Source of the DNA: an uncultured Acidovorax sp.
Lineage (GTDB): Bacteria > Pseudomonadota > Gammaproteobacteria > Burkholderiales > Burkholderiaceae_C
Direction of reading: 5' to 3'
NCBI GenBank assembly: GCA_913774955.1
Contig: CAJYKV010000015.1
Span: forward strand, 1-64,000
DNA length: 64,000 bases
Shown: one piece after another, positions 1 to 7,884 of the stretch
Numbering within the stretch: position 1 is the first letter of the stretch
Layout of the letters: each line of letters opens with the position of its first letter
Notes under the pieces: generated by a model
What the model was told of the DNA's origin: nothing
The model's input: only the letters and a program-made list of their open reading frames with translations
Databases searched by the model: none
Position numbers and translations under genes: made by a program

Positions 1-255
1 CCGCCGCCGCGTTCGCTTCGCCGTCATTCCCAAGCCCAGGCTGTGCTGCTTCATGTGCCGTATCGTCTCAGGGCTTCACGTCGATGCCAAGCATGCCGTG
101 GGGCGGTTTATGCAGACCTTCCCTAGCGCAGCGCTCACGGCATTTCGATATCCGTGTTGATCCCATACCCATGCTTATAGAAAGCATAAAACAATCAACA
201 TCAAAATCCAGCGATTTACCACTATATTTCCGCATTTACATAATGGCGGGAATTC
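1..255. other. Left edge, leader of the first tae4 module
   Basis: No convincing gene is seen here. Base composition drops sharply from about position 140 onward, unlike the GC-rich sequence before it, and the AT-rich character continues into the amidase gene at 256. A short reading frame starting at 84 runs into the amidase in another frame and has no family resemblance, so it is not called. A possible promoter or operator element lies at 173-191. Confidence 0.5.
173..191 (+). promoter_or_regulatory. Shared upstream element of the tae4 modules
   Basis: GCTTATAGAAAGCATAA lies 65 bp upstream of the first tae4 start. A closely similar sequence, GCTTATGCAAAGCATGA, lies at 49083-49099 upstream of the second tae4. 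Each is an imperfect dyad (GCTTAT/AAAGCAT) in AT-rich DNA. It may be a common promoter or operator carried with the module. This rests on two occurrences only. Confidence 0.3.
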
Positions 256-720
256 ATGAGCTTATTTCGCAAATTATGGGAGAACCACCCGACAGGAGAT
301 TTCCCCTGCTCCACCAACGGGAAGAAAAATTTCGATAACCAATGCGCCATTCGCATGGGCTCGTGCTTCGAAAGATCCGGAATCCCTACACGTAGATGGC
401 CAGTGCGCCGTTGCTGGCAACACAAAGGCGAGGATAGTCACATACTCGCAGCGGAAGAACTCGCCAATGCTTTGACGAAAATTACGATTCCAGGCATCAC
501 GATCGTGGAGAAGTACTCTGGCGCCGAGGGCATGAAGCGAATCGACAATCGCAAAGGCATCGTCTTTTTCAAGGATTTCTACGGTCCAGGCATGCAAGGA
601 GATCACATTGATCTCTGGAATGGTTGGCGCCTTTCCTCCTTTTCATCTGTTCTGAGTATCTATACTCCATTCGGTAGTCATTACGAAAAGGGCGCCGTAT
701 GGTTCTGGGAAACGGTGTGA
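256..720 (+). CDS. tae4: Tae4-type T6SS peptidoglycan amidase effector
   Basis: A 154-residue protein with the hallmarks of type VI amidase effector 4 (Tae4), a papain-like Cys/His enzyme that cleaves gamma-D-Glu-mDAP bonds in the peptidoglycan stem of rival cells. The N-terminal LWENHP block and DNQCAIRM place the nucleophile at Cys30. RRCW and AEELAN follow, then KGIVFFKDFYG and GDHIDLWNG place the catalytic His at 117. Length is normal for the family and there is no signal peptide, as expected for a T6SS cargo. The last codons (WFWETV) overlap the next gene. No T6SS structural gene, VgrG or Hcp is in the window, so it is an orphan effector. The surrounding AT-rich DNA suggests transfer. 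Family call is firm; delivery by T6SS is inferred. Confidence 0.9.
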   Translation: MSLFRKLWENHPTGDFPCSTNGKKNFDNQCAIRMGSCFERSGIPTRRWPVRRCWQHKGEDSHILAAEELANALTKITIPGITIVEKYSGAEGMKRIDNRKGIVFFKDFYGPGMQGDHIDLWNGWRLSSFSSVLSIYTPFGSHYEKGAVWFWETV

Positions 721-965
721 CGAAGGCATCGAGTGCAGTTGCATGTTTGCTGGGCATCGCCGCCGGCCTCTACGGTGCATGGTGCGCTTCATGGCTCGTC
801 CACATGCTCTATCTCGGCAAAGCGGAGGGCTTTGACAGGCTGACCGATGCCATGCTGGCTGGATTCCTGGTCGCAGCTTTGGTGCTTTGTCCCCTGTTCT
901 CCTGGCTGGCGCTCAAGGGCCTGACAGCGTGGAGAGCGAGGAAAGATGCACGTAGAGAAAGCTGA
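699..965 (+). CDS. Small two-helix membrane protein overlapping tae4
   Basis: A protein of 88 residues, family not recognised. It has two hydrophobic segments (about residues 11-32 and 51-72) separated by a short charged loop, and a basic C-terminus. ATG at 699 has an AAGGG ribosome site 7 bp upstream. A GTG at 717 would give 82 residues and a GTGA overlap with the tae4 stop. The second tae4 locus has the same arrangement, with a 70-residue two-helix protein starting at a GTGA overlap. Position and coupling suggest an immunity or accessory protein for the amidase, but it does not resemble the soluble periplasmic Tai4 family. That role is inference. Confidence 0.6.
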   Translation: MVLGNGVTKASSAVACLLGIAAGLYGAWCASWLVHMLYLGKAEGFDRLTDAMLAGFLVAALVLCPLFSWLALKGLTAWRARKDARRES

Positions 966-990
966 TGGCAGGCCGTTGCCTTAGCTCCCA

Positions 991-1905
991 TCAAGCCAGC
1001 CAGCTCCTTCGCCCCAACGCCATCCTCGCCCCCACCCAGGCCACCAACGCACACAGTCCCGCGAGCACCGACGTGAGCACCAGCTGGAAGACGAACGCCC
1101 CGGGCGCGGCGGCCCAGAAATAGTGCCGCACCCCGCCCGCCCGGGGACGGACGACGAGGTGGCCGGTCTGCACCGCGCCCACCACCTGCAGCCCCAGCCA
1201 GGCCGCGATCAGGGCGGCCAGCGCCGCTCCGGCCGCGGCCATGCATCGGCCGGGCGCGCGCAGCCGGAACGCGTCCACCGGCGGCTCCGCCACCTTGGGC
1301 AGGCTGCGGGCCTGCCGCTTGCGGGCGGCCGATCGCGCAGGCAGCAGTTCTCCGTTCAATGCCACGGGCACGTTCAGGAAATCGCCCACCGCGCGGGCCG
1401 CGTCCGCGAGGCGTGACGGTGCGGCGGCTCCGGGCAGCACCGCGACCCAGGCCAGCACGCGGGGGCCGCCGTGCATGCAGCGCAGCACCAGTTCCTCGCG
1501 CTGCAGACCACCGCGGCCGTGCGGCACGCGGCGCAGCCACACGGCGTCGACATGGTGCAGCACGACGCCCATGTCGCGCAGGCTCGGCGCAGCGCGGTAG
1601 TGGCGCAGGGCCTCGCCCGTGCCGTGCTGGCCCGACAGAACCGCTTCACGGCTGCGCGGCGCGAAGCGCACCAGGGCGATGCCCGCGCCGCACACCAGCA
1701 CGGCCCAGAGGCACAGCATCGCGATCGCCCAGAAGCCCTCTGCGGCCAGGCGCGCGCGGGCCTGCGGATCGCCGATCAGGGCGACTGCCGCGATCCACGG
1801 CAGCACGGCGAGGCAGAAGCCGGCCAGCAGCATGGCCGCGGCCCGCAGGCGCGGCCGCACGACGATGCGCAGGTGTTCGCGGCCCTGCCGCTCGACCGTC
1901 ACCAC
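991..1905 (-). CDS. Hypothetical integral membrane protein
   Basis: A 304-residue protein that I do not recognise. Hydrophobic segments fall in two pairs: one near residues 24-46 and 58-80, the other near residues 220-242 and 268-293. A basic soluble region of about 140 residues lies between them. Arginine is very frequent. It is separated by 31 bp from the MFS gene on the same strand and may be co-transcribed with it. It ends 25 bp from the convergent small membrane protein. No catalytic motif is evident. Confidence 0.6.
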   Translation of the reverse strand: MVTVERQGREHLRIVVRPRLRAAAMLLAGFCLAVLPWIAAVALIGDPQARARLAAEGFWAIAMLCLWAVLVCGAGIALVRFAPRSREAVLSGQHGTGEALRHYRAAPSLRDMGVVLHHVDAVWLRRVPHGRGGLQREELVLRCMHGGPRVLAWVAVLPGAAAPSRLADAARAVGDFLNVPVALNGELLPARSAARKRQARSLPKVAEPPVDAFRLRAPGRCMAAAGAALAALIAAWLGLQVVGAVQTGHLVVRPRAGGVRHYFWAAAPGAFVFQLVLTSVLAGLCALVAWVGARMALGRRSWLA

Positions 1906-1936
1906 GCGCGGTGGCTTCCGCCGTGCGCGTCTCTCC

Positions 1937-3238
1937 TCATGCCGCGGCAGCCATGCGCTGTGCCCGCGCCCTGGCCGCGACGCCGATGCCGACCACGCCG
2001 GCGGACGCCACGCCCAGCACCAGCGCGGCGGCCGAGCCGTAGAAGATGCCGGAGGTCATGCCCGCGTCCAGCATGGCGCCGAACACGGGTGCGGCGACGC
2101 AGAAGCCGAGGTCCAGCCCGGAGTACACGGTGCCGTAGACGCGGCCGGTGGCACCGGGCGGGGCCGCGCGCTTGATGAGCATGTCGCGCGAGGGACCGGC
2201 CAGGCCGGTGCCGACGCCCGCCAGGGCGACGAACACCATCGCGGCCATGCCGGGCAGCAGGCCGGTGCCGGCGACGACCAGCAGCACGGCCGTGGCCAGC
2301 AGGCAGACGGTGATGGTGCGCTCCAGCCGCGCCACGCGGCCGGCCAGGAAGCCGCCCACCACCATGCCGGCGGCGCCGCACAGCATGTAGCCGGTGACGA
2401 CCATCGAGGTGAGGGACAGCGGCAGGCCGTACATCTTCTGCAGCGTGGGGCTGGCGAAGCTCTGGATGACGCTCAGCGAGCAGGTGGTCCAGAAGAAGAA
2501 CGAGAAGCACAGCCACACGGAGGGCAGCCGCAGGAAGGCCATGGGGTGCTCGGCGATCCCGCCCATGCCCGTGCCACCGCCCGCCGACGTCGCGGCGGCG
2601 GCACCCGGTTTGCCGGCGGCCGGCGAGGCGGCCGCGGCGCCCTGGCGGTCGTCCAGCGCATCGCGGTTCAGCACCATGATGGCCAGGATGATCAGCGCGA
2701 GCACGCCGCCGCAGAGGCACGCCGCGCGCCAGGAGCCGGTGGCCACCGTGATGCCGCCCATGAACACCGGCGCGGTGGCCCAGCCGAGGTTGCCCGAGAT
2801 GCCGTGCACCGAGAAGCCGTGGCCCAGGCGCTGCGGCGAGACGCGCTTGTTGAGGATGGTGAAGTCCACCGGATGGAAGGGCGCGTTGCCCAGGCCCGCG
2901 AGCGCCGCTGCCGCCATCAGACCGGCGTAGCCGGTGGCGGTGCTGGCCACGAGGCCGGAGAGCACGAAGCTCGACAGCGCGAAGAACAGCACCGGGCGCG
3001 CGCCGACCCGGTCCACGATGAAGCCCGACAGCGCCTGCCCCACGCCGGAGATCACGAAGAACACCGACACCAGCAGGCCCAGCTCGGAGTAGCTGTAGCC
3101 GAACTCGGCGATGAGGAACGGGAACAGCGGCGGCAGCAGCATGTGGAAGAAATGCGAGGAGCCGTGCGCCAGGCCGATGAGGCCGATGGTGCGGGCGTCC
3201 TGCCGCAAGCTGGCCGTGGGTGCGTTGATCGGGGTCAT
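1937..3238 (-). CDS. MFS transporter
   Basis: A 433-residue major facilitator superfamily permease with about twelve hydrophobic segments. The loop-2/3 region (GFIVDRVGARPVLF) matches the MFS signature G-x3-D-R-x-G-R-R. A long Ala/Gly-rich cytoplasmic linker (about residues 200-225) separates the two six-helix bundles. An N-terminal GLIGLAHGSSHFFH stretch resembles fosmidomycin-resistance/NNP-like MFS groups, but the substrate cannot be read from sequence. It diverges from the AraC-type regulator at 3303, which is the obvious candidate to control it. Confidence 0.85.
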   Translation of the reverse strand: MTPINAPTASLRQDARTIGLIGLAHGSSHFFHMLLPPLFPFLIAEFGYSYSELGLLVSVFFVISGVGQALSGFIVDRVGARPVLFFALSSFVLSGLVASTATGYAGLMAAAALAGLGNAPFHPVDFTILNKRVSPQRLGHGFSVHGISGNLGWATAPVFMGGITVATGSWRAACLCGGVLALIILAIMVLNRDALDDRQGAAAASPAAGKPGAAAATSAGGGTGMGGIAEHPMAFLRLPSVWLCFSFFFWTTCSLSVIQSFASPTLQKMYGLPLSLTSMVVTGYMLCGAAGMVVGGFLAGRVARLERTITVCLLATAVLLVVAGTGLLPGMAAMVFVALAGVGTGLAGPSRDMLIKRAAPPGATGRVYGTVYSGLDLGFCVAAPVFGAMLDAGMTSGIFYGSAAALVLGVASAGVVGIGVAARARAQRMAAAA

Positions 3239-3274
3239 GCGTCGATCTTAAGAAGCCTGCCCGCGTCCGCATTA

Positions 3275-3297
3275 CGATAGCCGGCCAAAGACTATCG
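3275..3297. promoter_or_regulatory. Inverted repeat between MFS and AraC genes
   Basis: CGATAG at 3275-3280 and CTATCG at 3292-3297 form a perfect 6-bp dyad with an 11-bp centre. It lies in the 64-bp divergent gap, just upstream of the regulator start. Its position suggests an operator for the AraC-type protein. This is inference from symmetry and placement. Confidence 0.4.
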
Positions 3298-3302
3298 CGA
3301 AC

Positions 3303-4226
3303 ATGCCAAGCACCGCACTTTCCGATCCCGGGGCCGGAGCACGGCCTGACCGCGCGCCGCGCGCCCCGCGCGCGCAGCGCGCGCTGTCGTACGTGGATTC
3401 GCTCACGCCGCACCTGTTCGTGCCGGGCCCGGCGCGGCCGGTGCGCGCGAAGATGCGGCATCTCTCGGCCGATACGCAGGTGCTGCCGCACAGCCATCCG
3501 TGGGCGCAGGTGGCGGTGTCCACCACGGGCGCGATCCGGCTCACCGTGGCGCAGGGCACGTACATCGTGCCGCCCTCTCGGGCGCTGTGGATTCCTCCGG
3601 GCGTGGAGCACACGGTGACCATGGTGGAGAGCGCCGACCTGCGCACGCTCTACCTGCACCAGCCGCGCGGGCGCTGCGGCCCGGGCGTGCCGCGCGCCGA
3701 CGAGGCCCCGTGGCGCCAGTGCCGCGTGCTGGAGGTGTCGGACCTGCTGCGCGCGCTGGTGCGCGAGATGCCGTGCGAGCCCGACGATGCGCCCGCGCCG
3801 TCCGACGCGGCGCTGCGGCGCGAGCGCCTGCTGAGCGCGCTGGTGCTGGACGAGCTGCGCCGCGCCCCCGTGGTGCGCCTGGGCGTGGACCTGCCGCGCG
3901 ACAAGCGGCTGCGCCACCTGTGCGAGGCGGTGCTGGCCGATCCCACGCGCCACGCGACGCTGGCTGAGTGGGCGCGCGACACCGGGGCCAGCCCGCGCAC
4001 GGTGGCGCGGCTCTTCCGCACCGAACTGCGCACCACCTTCACGCAGTGGCGCCAGCAGGTGGTGCTGGCCAAGGCGGTGGCGCTGGCGGCCTCGCGCCAG
4101 CCGATGGGGCAGATCGCGGCGGAGCTGGGCTACGGCCCGAGCGCCTTCAGCGCGATGGTGCGGCGCACGGTGGGCATGGCGCCGGGGCGCTTCCTGGGCA
4201 CGCAGGCCGGGCCGCGCGGCGGCTGA
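3303..4226 (+). CDS. AraC-family transcriptional regulator
   Basis: A 307-residue regulator. An N-terminal cupin-like effector domain (about residues 35-120, containing HSHPWAQVAV and PPSRALWIPPGVEHTV) is followed by a C-terminal AraC/XylS helix-turn-helix pair (about residues 215-300, with LAEWARDTGASPRTVARLF and IAAELGYGPSAFSAMVRR). The family binds DNA and responds to small ligands. It is divergent from the MFS transporter with a 64-bp gap containing a dyad, so control of the transporter and of itself is likely. The flavin reductase begins 26 bp downstream. Confidence 0.88.
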   Translation: MPSTALSDPGAGARPDRAPRAPRAQRALSYVDSLTPHLFVPGPARPVRAKMRHLSADTQVLPHSHPWAQVAVSTTGAIRLTVAQGTYIVPPSRALWIPPGVEHTVTMVESADLRTLYLHQPRGRCGPGVPRADEAPWRQCRVLEVSDLLRALVREMPCEPDDAPAPSDAALRRERLLSALVLDELRRAPVVRLGVDLPRDKRLRHLCEAVLADPTRHATLAEWARDTGASPRTVARLFRTELRTTFTQWRQQVVLAKAVALAASRQPMGQIAAELGYGPSAFSAMVRRTVGMAPGRFLGTQAGPRGG

Positions 4227-4252
4227 CGGGGGTTTTGTGTATCGTGGCGGCC

Positions 4253-4882
4253 ATGACGACCACCGCCCGCACCCTCCACAGCTACGAGCCGCGCAGCGGC
4301 CACCGCCTGCCGCACGACCCCTTCAACGCCATCGTGGGGCCGCGTCCGATCGGCTGGATCAGCACGCGCAGCGCCGAGGGCACGCTGAACCTCGCGCCCT
4401 ACAGCTTCTTCAACGCCTTCAACTACGTGCCGCCCATCGTGGGCTTCGCCAGCATCGGCGCGAAGGACACGCTGGCCAACGTGCAGGCCACCGGCGAATT
4501 CGTCTGGAACCTCGCCACGCGCGACCTGGCGGAGGCGATGAACCAGAGCTGCGCGGCCGTGCCGCCCGAGGTGGACGAGTTCGCGCTGGCCGGCCTCACG
4601 CCCCTGCCCTCGGAGCGCGTGGCCCCGCCGCGCGTGGCCGAAAGCCCCGTCACCTTCGAATGCCGCTGCACGCAGATCCTGCAGCTGCAGGGCGCGGACG
4701 GCGTGCAGGTGCCCACCTGGCTGGTGCTGGGCGAGGTGGTGATGATCCACATCGACACGGCCCTGCTGCAGGACGGCGTGTACGACACGGCGACCGCCGG
4801 GCACATCCTGCGCGCGGGCGGGCCGGCGGACTATTTCTCGGTGGGGCCGGAGCAGAAGTTCAAGATGTACCGGCCGCGGTGA
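4253..4882 (+). CDS. Flavin reductase family protein
   Basis: A 209-residue protein with the flavin reductase-like FMN-binding split-barrel domain. NAIVGPRPIGWIST, LAPYSFFNAFNYVPPIVGF and KDTLANVQATGEFVWNLA are typical of the DIM6/NTAB-like group, which bind FMN and supply reduced flavin or reduce substrates with NAD(P)H. The ATG at 4253 is preferred because the family starts about 20 residues before the RPIGW motif. Physiological partner unknown. Confidence 0.85.
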   Translation: MTTTARTLHSYEPRSGHRLPHDPFNAIVGPRPIGWISTRSAEGTLNLAPYSFFNAFNYVPPIVGFASIGAKDTLANVQATGEFVWNLATRDLAEAMNQSCAAVPPEVDEFALAGLTPLPSERVAPPRVAESPVTFECRCTQILQLQGADGVQVPTWLVLGEVVMIHIDTALLQDGVYDTATAGHILRAGGPADYFSVGPEQKFKMYRPR

Positions 4883-5007
4883 GCCACGGCGGCGCGGCAG
4901 CGCTTATGCTCCTGCATGGCAGCGTTTCCCCATCCGCATTCCCCTGCCGGTCGGCCGCCCCGCTGCCCCCTGGCGCCCGCGCAGAAATTCCTGAGAAAAA
5001 CCACACC

Positions 5008-5226
5008 ATGAACGCCACCCGACTCGTCGCCCTGGCCCTCATCGTGGCCGGCGCCCTCGGCCTCGCCTACGGCGGCTTCAGCTACACGAAGGACACCACC
5101 GTGGTGAAGCTCGGCCCGCTGGAGATCTCCGCCAAGGAGAAGGAACGCGTCAACGTTCCGCTGTGGCTCGGCATCGGCGCCATTGCCGTGGGCGGGCTGC
5201 TGCTGGCGGTAGGCGGCCGGAAGTAG
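5008..5226 (+). CDS. Small two-helix inner-membrane protein
   Basis: A 72-residue protein with two hydrophobic segments (about residues 5-24 and 51-68) flanking a hydrophilic loop (TKDTTVVKLGPLEISAKEKE). It resembles small uncharacterised membrane proteins common in Proteobacteria. No function can be assigned. It sits 125 bp after the flavin reductase and 16 bp before the next small membrane protein, with which it could be co-transcribed. Confidence 0.6.
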   Translation: MNATRLVALALIVAGALGLAYGGFSYTKDTTVVKLGPLEISAKEKERVNVPLWLGIGAIAVGGLLLAVGGRK

Positions 5227-5242
5227 CGCGGTCCGCCATCCG

Positions 5243-5551
5243 ATGGGCCCCTTCGCCCGGCGCTTTCCCTTCCTCGCCCGCCACGGGTTCGGGCTGCTGT
5301 GCACGCTCCTGGGCCTGGCGCCGCTGTTGCTGCTGCTGGTCTGGTGGCCGCTGGCCGCACTGCTGGAGTGCACCGGCAACGAAGGATCGGGCATGCACTG
5401 CGCCGCCGCGCCGGGGCTGTCCGACGTGGCCTATGCGGTGTTCCTGACGGGCGCATGGGGGTCGATGTTCACGCTGCCGGCGGCGCTGACGCTGTACCTG
5501 ATCGGCGCGGGCCTGCGCTGGCTGCTGCGCAAGCCTGTGGCGCGGCGGTGA
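5243..5551 (+). CDS. Hypothetical small membrane protein
   Basis: A 102-residue protein, not recognised. A hydrophobic segment at about residues 17-42 and another at about 66-94 suggest two transmembrane helices. Two cysteines (LECTGNEGSGMHC) lie in the loop between them, which if periplasmic could form a disulfide. It is followed by 175 bp of non-coding DNA before the convergent cobalamin operon. Confidence 0.5.
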   Translation: MGPFARRFPFLARHGFGLLCTLLGLAPLLLLLVWWPLAALLECTGNEGSGMHCAAAPGLSDVAYAVFLTGAWGSMFTLPAALTLYLIGAGLRWLLRKPVARR

Positions 5552-5726
5552 AGCGCAGCCGCCTTCTCCCGTGTCGACTATGCGGCCGTCGATGGCGCCT
5601 CGTCCTTGTCGGCCTGACCGACAGCGCTCAGCGGCAGCGCAATGCCCGACGCGGCGAACACTTCCGGGCGGGGGGTGCGCGGCTGGCCGGTTCGTTCGCC
5701 GGGCTGCGGCCCCTTCCCGCGGGGAA

Positions 5727-6125
5727 CTAGCCGCCCGTCGGTCCCTGGTGGAACACCAGCTCCTCCACCGGCTGCCCGCCCACCAGGTGCTTTTCGATGA
5801 TGCGGTCCATGTTCTCGGGCGTGACGTCGTAGTACCAGGTGCCGTCGGGCTGCACGCACATCACCGGGCCGCCCTTGCAGGCAGCGAAGCAGCTCACGCG
5901 GCTGCGCTTGACGCGCAGGTCGCCGTCGTTGAGGCCCGCGGCCTTGAACTTCTCGCCCAGGCTGTCGAACAGCGCCTGGGCCTGGCCCTCCTGCGCGCAG
6001 CGCGGGCCGGTGCAGATGAGGATGTGGCGGCGGTAGCTGCCGATCTTGGGCTTGACGACGACGCGCACGCCTTCGGCGGGCGCAGCGGCTGCGGTGGTGG
6101 TGGTGTCGGACGTATCGGTGCTCAT
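5727..6125 (-). CDS. Thin [2Fe-2S] ferredoxin-like protein of the cob operon
   Basis: A 132-residue protein with a thioredoxin-fold [2Fe-2S] ferredoxin domain. Cluster-type cysteines are C38 and C43 (ILICTGPRC) and C79 and C83 (SCFAACKGGP). Such proteins (CbiW-like) recur in cobalamin operons and are thought to serve as redox partners or assist ring contraction. The exact role is not settled. The N-terminal 20 residues are a Thr/Ala-rich tail. The start overlaps the cobJ stop by 4 bp, so translation is coupled. It is the last gene of the operon. Confidence 0.85.
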   Translation of the reverse strand: MSTDTSDTTTTAAAAPAEGVRVVVKPKIGSYRRHILICTGPRCAQEGQAQALFDSLGEKFKAAGLNDGDLRVKRSRVSCFAACKGGPVMCVQPDGTWYYDVTPENMDRIIEKHLVGGQPVEELVFHQGPTGG

Positions 6126-7126
6126 GCCTCTTCCTCGGTCGTGGTGGCCTCGGCGATGGCGAGCGGCTGGGCCAGGGTGTCGCGGATGTAGTCGGCCGGC
6201 AGGCGGTGGCGCAGGGCCAGCGCTTCGATGCTTTCGCCGGCGGCGTGGTCGAGCTGCAGGTTCTCCAGCCAGCCGTTGAGGCCGGTGGAGAGCGAGCGGC
6301 CGGGCCGTTCGCCTTCGCGCGTGGCGCCGCCGCCTTCCACGTCGTACTTGTTGGCATAGCCGCGCGGCGTGACCATGAGGCCGTGCTGCACGATGGTGTT
6401 GCTGTTGCCGATGAGCACGGTGCTCAGCATGCCGATGTCGGCATCGCACATGGTGGCGAGCGTGGCGAACTCGATGCGTTCGCGGCGGCGGTAGGCGCTC
6501 TTGACGATGGCCACGGGCGTGTCGGGGCCGCGGTGGCGCAGGAAGAGCCGCTGGGCTTCCTCGATCTGGCGCGTGCGGCGGCCGCTCTTGGGGTTGTAGA
6601 GCGCGACGACGAAGTCGGCCATGGCGGCGGCGTCGAGCCGGCGCGCGATGGTGGGCCAGGGCGTGAGCAGGTCCGAGAGCGAGATGGCGCAGAAGTCGTG
6701 CGTGAGTGGCGCGCCCACGCGGGCCGCGCAGCTGTTGAGGGCGGAGGCGCCGGGCACGATCTCGACCTCGATGCCGCCGGGCTCGACCACGCCGTTCTCG
6801 TCGAAGGCAGGCGGCGTCCAGCCGGCCTGGAACAGCACTTCGAAGGTGGGGCCGGCCATGCCGTACACGCCCGCATCGCCCGAGGAGATGAGCGCGACCT
6901 TCTTGCCCTCGCGGGCGCGGGCCAGCGATTCGATGGCGCGGTCCAACTCCTCGGTCATCGACTTGCGGATGATCTCCTTGCCTTCGATGAGATCGGCCAC
7001 GAGCTTGATGTAGGTGACGTAGCCGATGATGGTGTCGGCCTCGGCGATGGCGGCGCGGGCGCGCGCGGTCATGTGGTCGGTGCTGCCGGGGCCGATGCCC
7101 ACGAGCATGATCTTTCCTGCGGACAT
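6122..7126 (-). CDS. cobJ: Precorrin-3B/cobalt-factor III C17-methyltransferase
   Basis: A 334-residue CobJ/CbiH homologue that methylates C17 and drives ring contraction in corrin synthesis. The tetrapyrrole-methylase SAM loop GIGPGSTDHMT is near residues 11-21. SSGDAGVYGMAG (about 81-92) and VVALYNPKSGRR with NTIVQHG are family signatures. The core enzyme normally ends near 250-270 residues. Here about 65 extra C-terminal residues follow (from roughly GGGATREGE), with no recognised domain. It overlaps the ferredoxin-like gene by 4 bp. Confidence 0.93.
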   Translation of the reverse strand: MSAGKIMLVGIGPGSTDHMTARARAAIAEADTIIGYVTYIKLVADLIEGKEIIRKSMTEELDRAIESLARAREGKKVALISSGDAGVYGMAGPTFEVLFQAGWTPPAFDENGVVEPGGIEVEIVPGASALNSCAARVGAPLTHDFCAISLSDLLTPWPTIARRLDAAAMADFVVALYNPKSGRRTRQIEEAQRLFLRHRGPDTPVAIVKSAYRRRERIEFATLATMCDADIGMLSTVLIGNSNTIVQHGLMVTPRGYANKYDVEGGGATREGERPGRSLSTGLNGWLENLQLDHAAGESIEALALRHRLPADYIRDTLAQPLAIAEATTTEEEA

Positions 7127-7155
7127 GTGCGTGTCGTTTCCTGTCGTGAGGGGGT

Positions 7156-7827
7156 TCAGGCGGCCGATGCGGCGGCCGGCGATGCGGGCGCGGCGATGCG
7201 CTGCAGCGTGCGCTCGTCGATGCAGGCGGCGAGCCAGCGGCGGCCGCGCAGTCGGGCAGCGGCCACCGTGATGCCGATGGTGAGCAGCGGCTCCACGGCC
7301 ACGAGGCTCAGGTACGACGCGGCGAAGAGCGCCCAGTCGGCCACCGGGGCCGCGTCGCTGCTGATGGAGAGCCAGAAGCCCACCATGAGCGTCACGCCCG
7401 CGTAGTACACGGCATCGAGCTTGAGCACGTTGGCCACGCTGATGCGCTGCATGCGTTGGCCCAGGCCATGGTGCACGGCGAACAGCGGCACGGCCAGGCT
7501 CAGGAAGTTGATGGCGAGGTGCGCCAGATCCTGCGGCTCGAAGACCAGGGCCTGCGCGAGCAGCCCCAGGCCGAAACCGAACAGCGTGGGGATGAAGCCG
7601 AACAGCAGGTAGATCGGCATGGCGCCCACGAAGTGCAGCTCCGACGGGCCCACGGGCATGTGCCAGACCTGCATCAGCACGCTGAAGAAGAACGCGGCCA
7701 GCAGCGTGCGCAGCCAGGCCGTGGGGCTTTTGAGCAGGGGCAGCGCGTGCGCGCCCAGCAGCGCCGTGGCGGCGACGGAGGCATAGGCGATCTTGTCCTG
7801 CGAGAGGATGCCGATTTCGATATGCAT
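7156..7827 (-). CDS. CbiM-like cobalt transport permease
   Basis: A 223-residue membrane protein with about six hydrophobic helices. It begins MHIEIGILS, close to the CbiM/NikM N-terminus (MHI...), whose residues bind Co(II). HMPVGPSELHFVGAMP and the later LAINFLSLAVPLF are consistent with the S-component of an energy-coupling-factor metal importer. It lies inside the riboswitch-controlled operon, which supports cobalt as substrate. CbiN, CbiQ and CbiO are not in the window, so energising partners must be elsewhere or the protein acts alone. Confidence 0.75.
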   Translation of the reverse strand: MHIEIGILSQDKIAYASVAATALLGAHALPLLKSPTAWLRTLLAAFFFSVLMQVWHMPVGPSELHFVGAMPIYLLFGFIPTLFGFGLGLLAQALVFEPQDLAHLAINFLSLAVPLFAVHHGLGQRMQRISVANVLKLDAVYYAGVTLMVGFWLSISSDAAPVADWALFAASYLSLVAVEPLLTIGITVAAARLRGRRWLAACIDERTLQRIAAPASPAAASAA

Positions 7828-7884
7828 GGTGGACCTTTCAGTGAGTTGCGGGAGGAATCCGGCTCAGGGTGCTTGCGCGGTGCC

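Noticed and set aside
84-338. Short plus-strand reading frame at the left edge
   Set aside because: It overlaps the clearly homologous tae4 in another frame and has no family resemblance or ribosome site.
3500-3967. Long Ala/Arg/Gly-rich frames antisense or shifted to real genes
   Set aside because: High GC leaves alternative frames open. These are compositional shadows, as are the very long ones opposite the RND pump (45664-48786) and across 15715-18663.
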